A stretch of 64,000 nt of DNA, from positions 14,880,001 to 14,944,000 of the forward strand of contig OZ316894.1 in the NCBI GenBank assembly GCA_973895155.1. Direction: 5' to 3'. The first letter of the stretch is position 1. Every line of letters begins with the position of its first letter. Made by a program: the position numbers and the translations under genes. This document shows positions 55,340 to 64,000 of the stretch, one piece after another. This DNA comes from Marsupella aquatica (taxonomy: Eukaryota > Marchantiophyta). Below the pieces are notes generated by a model. It made no database searches. It saw only the letters and a program-made list of their open reading frames with translations, and was not told the DNA's origin.

Positions 55340-57674
55340 GCTTCCGTACACGGATATGGTTCTTGACATGGTAGCTCGAAATGAGGTATACACCTTCCTG
55401 GACGGGTACTCGGGGTATAACCAGATTTGGATCCAACTATCAGACCAACTCAGAACCACCTTCATAATGGAGTGGGGAACCTACGCGTTCAGAAGGATGC
55501 CCTTCGGCCTATGCAATGCCCCCGCTATGTTCCAACGAATCATTATGAATATTTTTCATGACTTCTTACGAGAATTCTTAGAGGTGTTCATAGATGATTT
55601 TGCCATCTTCAGAACAATTGCTCAGCACCTAGAACACTTAAGGCGGACTTTTGAGCGATGCAGGGAAGTAGGTTTGAAGCTTCACTCGGGTAAATGCTTC
55701 TTTGGGGTAACGGAAGGAGTACTGTTGGGACACCAAGTATCCAAATGAGGGATTGAGGTGGACCAAGAGAAGGTGGTTGCGTGGATGAACTAGAAGGCGT
55801 TGCGATCCTTCTTAGGCTGTGTGGGGTACTACCGACGATTCATTCAGGATTTTGCCAAAATAGCCCTACCCCTCACAGAAATGATGAAACAAGACGCAAT
55901 CATAAAAATGACTCCCCGCCAAGTAGCAGCCTTTGACGAACTAAAAAAACGTCTAACTATGGCTCCTATCTTGACTACCCCCAACTGGAATAAGGAGTTT
56001 CACGTGTACGTTGACATATCTAGGTTTTGCATTGGGTCAGTCTTGAGCCAACTAGACGACGAGAAACAAGACCACCTCATCTACTATGCGAGCCAACAAC
56101 TGTTTGCGGCGGAGAGGAATTATTCGCCCATGGATCAGGAGGCCTTGGGGATTATCTACTCCTGTAAGAAGTTTTGCCATATCTATTGGGATATAAGGTA
56201 ATTTTCCATACGGACCATGATAGCCTGAAATACATGGTAAACAAAACAGACTTGACGGGGAGAATAGCCCATTGGGTCTTACTACTCCAAGAATTCAACT
56301 ACAAAATCCGAGTGCAGCCTGGAAAATCACACGTGAATGCAGACTTCTTCTCAAGGATTGAGGGGGGGTTAGATGACGCACCCATTGATGATGCATTTCC
56401 AGACGAAGAGTTATTCCACGTCGGGATGGATCATCCAATGTGGTACGGGGACCTAATCACTTTTCTCTTAACTGGCCACATTCCAAGTAACATTAACTAG
56501 AAGGCCCACGTCAGTCTTCCTGCGTAAGGCATCACCTTACATGATGATACGCGGACATCTGCATAAGGAGGGCGTCGATGAGAAGATCCGCAGATGCCTA
56601 GAGTATAACGAAATGATAATCGTCATGCAAGCTATGCACGAGGAGGAAGCAGGGGGACACTTTGCCCTAGTAACCACGTCTCACAAAATCTTGGACGCGG
56701 GTTACTGGTGGCCTATGCTTCATCACGACGTAGCCCATTTTGTCCGAGGTTGCGACTTATGTCAACGGACGGGCAAACCATGCAGATTGGGTAATCACCC
56801 TCTTACCCCTATCTTCCCTCTGGCCCCATTTGAGAAGTGGGGCATTGATTATATCGGGCCATTCACCCCCATAACCCGAGGTCGGCATTGCCAGTACATT
56901 CTTCTCGCTATCGACTATTCAACTAAGTGGGTGGAGGCCCAAGCAACGGTCAAAGATGACGTAGCCACCACCGCCAGTTCCTGTACGAACAGATCTTCAC
57001 CCGTTTCAGACCCCCCTTGGAATTAGTCAGCAACCGCGGGACTCGTTTCCTGAACAAGACAGTAAAAAAACTGACTAACCGTTACCTCGTCAAACACAAG
57101 AAGACTACCCCTTATCACCCCAAATGTAACGGGCTAGTAGAGCGGGCTAATGGTATAGTGGGAAAAATCCTTAACAAGACAGTCGCCGCTCACAAAACTC
57201 TTTGCAGCGGTCTATTCATACAATCTAGCGTTTAAAACCACTACAAACCATAGTCCATATATTTTGGTCTTTGGACAACATGCGCTCGTTCCCGTCAAGT
57301 TTGAGGTCGAGACTCCACGGGTAAGCATCCACCACAGGTTAACAAAGGATGCTAGCTCGTCCGATCGAGCGTATAAGATTGACAGTCTACAAGAAAAGAG
57401 ACTGTGGGCATCGTGACTCGTGGCTGCAAAGCAGGAAGCAACGAAGAAACAACACGACAAAGGACTACGGCAGGTGGACGTCGCTATAGGAGATCTCATC
57501 CTTCTATACGATAGTAGGTACATGTACTTTCTAGGAAAGCTGCACACACGTTGGCTGGGACCTTTCATTGTCCAACAGATGTACCCGAATGGATCCTTGC
57601 AGCTATCAATGTACGCCGACAACCTCTTTCTTAACCGAGTCAGTTATGATCATGTGAAAAAGTACTTTCACTAG
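55340..57674 (+). pseudogene. Decayed gypsy pol (RT, RNase H, integrase)
   Basis: The 5' end is cut: reading starts inside the RT (FLDGYSGYNQIWIQLSDQ), with MPFGLCNAPAMFQRI and catalytic FIDDF. Stops at about 55,746 and 55,790 and several frameshifts separate the RT from RNase H (HVYVDISRFCIGSVLSQ, where DIS replaces DAS) and integrase (CDLCQRTGKP, WGIDYIGP, SNRGTRFL, LVERANG; N replaces the second catalytic D). The C-terminus GKLHTRWLGPFIVQQ ends at 57,674 without a chromodomain. It is related to, but distinct from, the 26-44 kb element. No gag or 5' LTR is present. Confidence 0.88.
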
Positions 57675-59500
57675 GACGATGAGCATAATGATGTTTGCGT
57701 GGACGCTTTACACTTGAGTAGGGAGCTATGTGACACTGGTAACGTGTCACTAAACAGGATGCAAGTCATAGATTAGGATATATACAGTCATTAGGACCGT
57801 AGCCGCAGGATAGAGTAGTACGAATAGCTGTCTTTGCAATTATGAATAGACTAGGAATAGGTTAGTCAACTTAATGAGTAGGAATTACGGGTGAGTTATT
57901 TTGATTGCCTGCAGTACGGTGGCGGCGGCGGAGTAAAAATCTGTTTGGGGGATCACGCTTGGACCGAGACGTCCAGACTTGAGCCATTAACAACGACTAA
58001 CGGCCTTGCATTCTCACGCTCGAGCTTGCCTTGGCACCACCATAAGAGCCCAGTCGATGGCGTTGCAGCCCATTTGCTCTTTCGCACCTTTCAGGATTAG
58101 TGGGCACTGCCGGTCGCTCTTGCACTTTGCTTGGATCGAGTGCTCTTCAGGTTCCGACGAACGAGTTAGTCCACATCTGGAGCAACGCTCTCGTAAGCGA
58201 GCAAGGAATACATCAGGTCCAAAACCAACTGCGTGGATTAACTCCGCCCTCGTACCCGTTCCTGCCCCGGCCAACCCGCCGCCCAATAACCAGTCCTGAT
58301 GGCCCTCTGACCACCGACAGCCGGACCTGTTGCAGGTAATCGGCGTCCCCAAAGTAGTTTGGAATGCCATCAAGAAACCAGACCACGCGGGCTACCTTAA
58401 GGAGCATCTTTTGGAGCAGTTCGCTCATTTGCTATGGAGGCCTAGCGCAGCCGGGCCAAAGGAGGTTTATGAGTTCATCTCCAACTTCGACATTGATGCG
58501 GCGGCCACCAAGGTTTCAGGGCAGACCCTATCGCTTACGGAGTATTGGTTGGCACATATCTTTTGTCTGCCAATCGGGCTTGTGTCGGTTGAACTCCAAA
58601 TTGGGGATAAGGAGTATACACCTCGGCACTTCAAACCCGAGGGTAAGACAAACAACGGGTATAAGCAGGGGTCATGCACCAACTTAGTCTGTATGGAGCG
58701 GCTTAACTTCATACGGACTACCTTACACATGATCAAGCCACGATCCGAGATCTCCCTCTGTACGATTGTGCAGGTGGAGCAGTACAAACGGCGGAACTGG
58801 GCCCAATTCTTTTGCCGCAGGTTCTTGGGGGAGACTTGTTTTTATCTCAGTAGGAGAATCTGTGAGGCAAAGGGAGTCCCGACCTGAGGAAGATAAGAGA
58901 GCACTAAGGAGTGAGAGCTAGAGTTGAGCTTGCTGGGCAAGTGCGAGGCAGGGCCTCGTAGAGACTAGGCATCGACTGCCGTTAGGCCTGCTGATCACTT
59001 AGAAGTTGAGTCAACTATGTAAGCTGGCCCCTCTTATCTGAGTAAAATGGTCTTTTCCCTCTGATCTCTCGCGAGTAACTGGTGTTGTATGCATGCCTTG
59101 CCTCGCAAAGGCGCCATTTTAAGGGACGCACAGGGTGCAGACTAATGGTTGGGATTGTTGAAGAAGTGCATGTTGCAAAGTTTTAAGTTGCGTCAATGGT
59201 TTGAAAGTCCCCAAACCGGGAGTTAGTCCGAGTCACTAACTATGGGAGTCTTCCAGTGGTGGAAATAAAAAATACCTATGATATCAGTGATTGTCGTGTA
59301 ATATTATACCAGTACGTATATTGTTATAGTCCGATTCGGACTAACCAGGGCCACAACACACCTCCTTGCCCAAAACCTCACCCCTACTGGTGGTCATGCG
59401 CGCACCGAGGAACTAACTCGGATTAAGGCCCGGGTTAGAGGCGCGACATAAGCCAAACTGTCGAATCCGTGTGTCCTTGTCAATCCACTACCATTGACAA
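57675..59500 (+). mobile_element. Diverged copy of the 18-22 kb module, downstream of gypsy pol
   Basis: About 30 bp after pol, GAGTAGGGAGCTA precedes TGTGACACTGG, resembling a polypurine tract and an LTR start. 58,160-58,260 (ALVSEQGIHQVQNQLRG, then Pro-rich) parallels ALASENFYQHLQSFMG at 18.85 kb. 58,330-58,887 carries the LPWxxC-family core. 58,870-59,160 matches the 3' region at 21,390-21,720. It shows that this module can sit directly behind pol. The right boundary, against the minus-strand gypsy, is near 59,500. Confidence 0.55.
58330..58887 (+). CDS. LPWxxC-family core domain, diverged copy
   Basis: About 185 aa: VYEFISNFDIDAAATKVSGQ, SLTEYWLAHIFCLPIG, TLHMIKPRSEIS, IVQVEQYKRRNWAQFF. 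These align in order with FVKNYDDIRQQTRLRGRNMS, EERLKMIFGLPEG, TLHMMEPRGEIS and VIQVENYRPRKWASYF at 19.5-19.9 kb. The frame ends early and lacks the coiled coil. Function unknown. Confidence 0.55.
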   Translation: MQVIGVPKVVWNAIKKPDHAGYLKEHLLEQFAHLLWRPSAAGPKEVYEFISNFDIDAAATKVSGQTLSLTEYWLAHIFCLPIGLVSVELQIGDKEYTPRHFKPEGKTNNGYKQGSCTNLVCMERLNFIRTTLHMIKPRSEISLCTIVQVEQYKRRNWAQFFCRRFLGETCFYLSRRICEAKGVPT

Positions 59501-60305
59501 GCGAGGGTATCAAATCCACTTCCAAGGAGTATTATCATTCAACCACTTCATTCACTACTTTTCTTAACACATTTAACAGTATTTTATTTGTGGACTCTGC
59601 TTGTCCATTACATTGTGGATAATATAGTGTTGAAAACCTATGGGTAATTTTATAATTGTCTATTAACTCCTGAGTAACTGTATTCATAAAATGTGTTCCT
59701 TGGTCACTGATTAATTCTTCTGGTGGTCCATAACGGGTTATAATGTTCTGGTAAAGAAACTTAGCTGTTACTCTAGCATTGCTTTCTCTTGTGGTCACCT
59801 CTTCCACCCACTTGGTGGTATACTCTGTTGCTGCTATGATGAATTGATTCTGGCTGTACCTTCCCACATGGTTTATTGGCCCTATGAAATCAAAACCCCA
59901 TTTCTGAAAATAGTATGGTGATATGATTGGTGTGTACTCCATGCTCTCTTTAATAGGATCCAATTGTTGGCAAACATCACAGGTCTTCACAAACTTATAA
60001 GTGTCTTGGTGGATGGTTCTCCACCATAACCCTTGTAGTATTTTACGTACTGTTATATCTACTCCAAAATGTCCTCCTCCAAATCCTTCATGTGCCACTC
60101 TCAAAATGTTGTTCTGTTCAGCTAGTGCCACCACTCTTCTCAAAATGTCATCTGACCCTTTGTAATACAACACTCCGTCTATGAGTGTGTAAGGTCTTGC
60201 CTTGTGAGCATAAACTTTTCTTTCCTTTTGCTTAATCCAATTGGGTATTCTGCTGTTTCTGAGGTAATGTTGTAGCTCTTCACTTGAGTCCACTGTCACC
60301 CTCAA
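59501..60305 (-). pseudogene. Minus-strand gypsy: integrase
   Basis: The zinc region (HFGVDITVRK...CDVCQQ) is followed by the catalytic core with WGFDFIGP, SDQGTHF and GQAESTNK, so the DDE residues are present. Reading breaks at about 59,535, where two stops occur; DNTPWKW can be read in another frame just beyond. The 3' part of the element is missing, cut by the module that ends near 59,500. Confidence 0.88.
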
Positions 60306-60387
60306 TACATGTCTTCTTCTTGCTCTGGCTCCAAAGAGTTGTCTTCCTCCTTTACTTGTTTTGAAGACTCATCTCCCTCCTTTACAG

Positions 60388-61640
60388 TTACCTCAAATTT
60401 ATCTTGGTACAACTGTTGTCATCCACTCCCGTTGGCTCTTCACCTGACTCCAATCTGCTGAGTTGATCCGGGATGACATGTATTTTTCCTGGCTTATAAA
60501 CAACAGTATAGTCAAATTCTGAAAGCAACAATATCCATCTAGCTATCCGACCAGATAATTGAGGTTTATTTACTAAACTGACCAAAGCATTGTGGTCTAT
60601 ATAAAATATGAGCTTGTTCCCTAGTAAATAATGTCAGAATTTCTTTACAACATATATCATAGCTAAAGCTTTTCTTTTTGTAGTTGTGTAATTCCTCTCA
60701 TGTACATTTAACAACCTACTTGCATAGTAAACTGGCAAATCCAACCCTTCATCCCCTAGTTGAGCTAAAACTGCTCCTACTGCTGTTAAGGAAGCATCAG
60801 TATGTAAATGAAACACCCTACTCCAATCTGGTTGCTTTAAATAGGTGCTTTAATTTAAGAGTTTCAAATGCCTTTTGACAATCTGTGGTCCATTTGAAAA
60901 TGCTGAAACTACCCGTTAATTTGGCTAGTGGGGCACTTATCTCTGAGTATCCTCGAATATATCTTTGATAGAACCCACTGGCCCCCAGGAAACTTGAGTG
61001 GCTATTTCAGGTGCTGGCATTTCCTTAAAAACTTTAACTTTGTTTGGGTCTACTAACAACCCCTCCTTACAAACAATATGTCCTAATAGTCTTCCAGACG
61101 TTACAAAGAATGTACATTTATCTGGATTTAAACTCACTCCACCCTTCCCTACATCTAAGTAAGCAAAGTTTTAGTTGTATCAAATGTACATATCTGTTCC
61201 CATAAATGGTGAAGTCATCCAGAAATATTTGCATAAAATCATTTAAATACTCATAAAATAGCATCATCATAATACGCTGAAAGTACTTGGCCCATTACAT
61301 AACCCAAATGGTAGCACTTTATATTGAAACTCTCCCCACTCTGTTATAAAAGTAGTCATTTCTCAGGCCAAGGGAGAATTTCACTTGACTGTAACCACTA
61401 AATCCATCTAATAAGGAATATGCCTCTTTACCCCTGGCCAACTTGATGTAATACAGATTCTATGGAAATGGATCCTTAATAGTAGCTGCATTTAATTTTC
61501 TGTAATCATACAAACTCAAAGTTTACCATTTTTCTTGGGTACTACTACTATAGGTGATAACCAAGTATATCTATTGACAGGATAAATAAAATCTGCATCC
61601 ATCAACTTTTGTATTTCCTCTTTTACTTTAAGTGCATAAT
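60388..61640 (-). pseudogene. Minus-strand gypsy: reverse transcriptase and RNase H
   Basis: Read from right to left: RKLNAATIKDPF near 61,500, FQRIMMMLFYEYLNDFMQI and FLDDFTIYG near 61,200-61,280, then SLNPDKCTFFVTSGRLLGHI, and the RNase H segment HLHTDASLTAVGAVLAQLGD (60,810), with SGRIARWILLLSEFDYTV near 60,540. Many stops and frameshifts, including a TGA at 60,634, show decay. The motifs place it in a gypsy lineage different from the other two. Confidence 0.85.
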
Positions 61641-62139
61641 TAGGATTTAGACGGTACCTCTGTGCTTGTATGGGAATAGTTCCTGCTTCCAATCTTATGC
61701 AATGTTCCTCAATTCAGGTATTCCTTTTAAGTCTGTATAATCCCAAGCAAACACATCTCGAAACTCCCTTAATAATTCCTTTAATTGTGTTTCAATTCCT
61801 GGTTCCAAGTTATCCCTATTTTGACCTCCTTGGTGACTCCCTCATCTCCCAGGTTCACTTTCTTAATTTGTTCCTCATCTGTTACACTCCAACCCACTAC
61901 TTCTTGTTGATTTGACTATAAAGTAGTTTGTGTTGTTTCTTCCTTTAATTTACAATCATGCTCTTCTTGTGGTCTAACATGCAATAATAAATCTTTCTTT
62001 AAATCCTGTTCCATGATTTCCCTCTCTTGCTTAATAGTTCCTTCTCTCCTGACCACTTTTGCTTCTGCTAGAGGAATTAAATTAGGACAACATTCAAATA
62101 GAGTGACTTCTTCTTCTTCTGATAATCCCTCTTCCCAGT

Positions 62140-62784
62140 TCAGGGTACATACTCATACCCGTTGATACTCGGTTCCATCCATCGCTGGTTTAGTGTAATT
62201 TTATAGGTTTCTCCTTCACTCTCAATTTTTATATAATCTTTATCCTTAGCCCAACTTTGTTTAACCCTGGCTTGCCTTAACCAAAGCCGTCCCAATATCA
62301 TAGGTTGCCTTTTTGATGAATCCCCTCTTCTTAAGACTACCACATCTATGTTATACTTAATTCCCGATATTTGTATTGGCAATTCCTGTATATAACCCAA
62401 TGGGTGGCAACTACTTTGATAAGCCATTAATAGATTAAAAGGTGCAGGTAATATCTTTACTTTTGCAATTTTCCAAAATATGTCTTCACTCATTAAATTA
62501 ACTACTGAACCACCATCTAGCAAGACATTCTTAATTTTTGTTCCTTTTATATTTAACTGTACCATTGCTCCCTTATCCGCCAATACTGTCTTTTCCAACT
62601 TATAAGTTGGTGCTTGTGGCAACTCCTGCTGATCCTCCTTCTCATTTATGGTTTCAGCTGTCTGTCCCCTTACTCCACTGGTGTTTGGTGCTGTAGTCTC
62701 TTGTGCTCCCTCACTCATTTTCTTGAATACTGCTTCTCTGCATTGTGGAGCTATACATAACAATTCCTCCACGGTTAGCTCCAC
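62140..62784 (-). pseudogene. Minus-strand gypsy: protease region
   Basis: The frame of 214 aa contains LLDGGSVVNLMSEDIFWK, the retropepsin DGGS active-site motif, and ILGRLWLRQARV, the distal conserved motif. It precedes the RT remnants in the expected order. The stretch 61,641-62,139 between them encodes charged, stop-ridden sequence that probably was the linker and RT N-terminus. Confidence 0.82.
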
Positions 62785-62819
62785 TTTAGCTTTTGAAATA
62801 ACCTCTACTAATTTCCTTA

Positions 62820-64000
62820 TTATTGCTCACTTTTTACTCTGACTGTTTCTGTACTTGAGGGTTCTTCTCTTAATGATTCCTCACTCAATGGTTCGCCCTC
62901 ATAGATAACGGGTTCTCTACTTCCTTCATTAAGATTTTCATTAGATTCTAAAATTTCAGGTCCACTTTCTATTCTCTCATCCAACCCCATTAACCTTTCT
63001 GGTCTTGGCAGCAATTCACTTTGCTGATGCTGCCAAATTTGTTCTGCCGTATTTCGTGTTGTAGCGTCCAACTGTTCCCAACTCGGAACTCCTTGTGGAT
63101 GGTAGAGCTAACACGATGGATGGCTCTACTTGTTGTGACCGGGTCACTATATTCACATCCCTTGTTTGAATTCTCACATGGTTAACTGGCAATTTAGTTT
63201 GTGCTTCTGTTCTTTCCTTTTGTGTTGCACCCATAATTCACATTTAGCCCCTCTTATATGACCAAGCTTCCCACAGTAATAACATGTAAGAGGAGGTCTC
63301 TCTCCTTCATCCCTGAAGTTCCTTTTATTGGTAAACTGTCTATCAGGATTGTAATAGTTTTGATTTTTCTCTATTCTTTTATTTTCTGCATTTAGTGCCA
63401 CATTCCCCCCTTTCTTGTATGGGTTCTGGAAACACTCCTGGGTGGTATGCCCTGCCCTCATGTGAATTTCACAAAATTTTCTTCCTTTATACTCTCTTTT
63501 CTCATTGTTAGAGCCCTCTCCTTTACCTTTAATTGTTTCCCCCTCACTTTGGGTAGAAAAATCATTCTTCATCATCTGAGTAATCCCTTTTAACCTAATA
63601 AGCCTTCTCTCATACTCATCAGCATCTTGAGTGGGATTTTGTTCTACCACAATTACTAGATTTTCTTTAACTGCTCTCCTCGTCCAACTAATCCGTTGGG
63701 CATATGATGGTTGATGAGTCAATCTGCGCATAGCAAACTTTAATCTTCCTATGTAACTCTAAACTTATTTTTTCTTTTGCTGCGTCATATTTTGTATAAT
63801 GCTATACAAATCAGTTTCTTCTTTAGCCACCCAGTACTGGTCTAAGAACGACTTTGCTAAATGTTTCCATTCTTGAAAATGACCAGGTGGGTATTGGGTG
63901 TACCAGACAAAAGCACCCCTTTCAAAGAACTTGGAAACAGTTCCAATCTTGTTACATCATTTTGCTCGTGATTAGCTTGAAGCATTTCTTCAAATCTGGC
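62820..64000 (-). pseudogene. Minus-strand gypsy: gag and nucleocapsid region (partial)
   Basis: From the window edge leftward, capsid-like words (LELFPSSLKG, then in another frame FVWYTQYPPGHFQEWKHLAK) are followed by a basic linker and two CCHC-type motifs, CEIHMRAGHTTQEC (63,460) and CYYCGKLGHIRGAKC (63,250). A frameshift near 63,920 and others near 63,170-63,230 and 63,020-63,070 break it. An acidic segment (62,820-63,071) links to the protease. The LTR and N-terminus lie beyond the window. Confidence 0.8.

Overview
This is a repeat-dense nuclear segment of a plant-type (streptophyte) genome. Almost all recognisable coding sequence belongs to mobile elements: CACTA (En/Spm) DNA transposons with DUF4218/DUF4216-like and TNP1/En-Spm-like domains, non-chromoviral Ty3/gypsy LTR elements with a tRNA-Asp primer site, and an L1-type LINE family. 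Genes are split by GT-AG introns and telomere-like TTTAGGG motifs occur, so a bacterial origin is excluded. The lineage cannot be fixed. The animal/algal-style L1 ORF1 protein and an unfamiliar ParB-like gene make a non-angiosperm plausible, but that is inference.

Layout. 1-8.5 kb: 3' part of CACTA copy 1 (tail of the TNPD-like transposase plus a TNPA-like gene), with a nearly complete LINE (A1) in one intron. 8.5-9.9 kb: AT-rich non-coding DNA with a 268-bp tandem duplication. 9.7-15.45 kb: CACTA copy 2, internally deleted, ending in the inverted repeat GGTTTCTACTAGTG. 15.45-22.0 kb: a GC-rich module with a TATA promoter and an interrupted reading frame ending in a coiled coil; part of a second copy lies in opposite orientation to its left. 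22-26 kb: non-coding, with a near-perfect 87-bp-arm hairpin. 26,014-44,058: a complete gypsy element (LTRs of about 1.32 kb, target duplication GAATC, gag-pro and pol in one frame separated by TGA CAA TTA, and a 3.5-kb post-pol region), interrupted in the integrase by LINE A2. 45.1-50.7 kb: a scrambled LINE locus, with a captured CACTA fragment joined to an inverted pair of LINE pieces inside an older LINE (B).

50.8-54.7 kb holds the least familiar material: two divergent, damaged genes. The minus-strand gene encodes a Cys/His-rich protein ending in an HNHP motif. The plus-strand gene has a ParB/sulfiredoxin-like DGNHR motif. Between them lies a 0.96-kb interval with a repeated palindrome AGCGCC-N-GGCGCT; a further copy is in an intron of the plus-strand gene. 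The minus gene is interrupted by a LINE 3' fragment and the plus gene is cut off by a CACTA terminus at 54,704. 55.3-57.7 kb: decayed gypsy pol, followed to 59.5 kb by a diverged relative of the 18-22 kb module. 59.5-64 kb: a decayed gypsy element of another family on the minus strand, running off the window.

The elements are at different stages of decay and nest in each other, giving a relative order of events. No intact host housekeeping gene was recognised.
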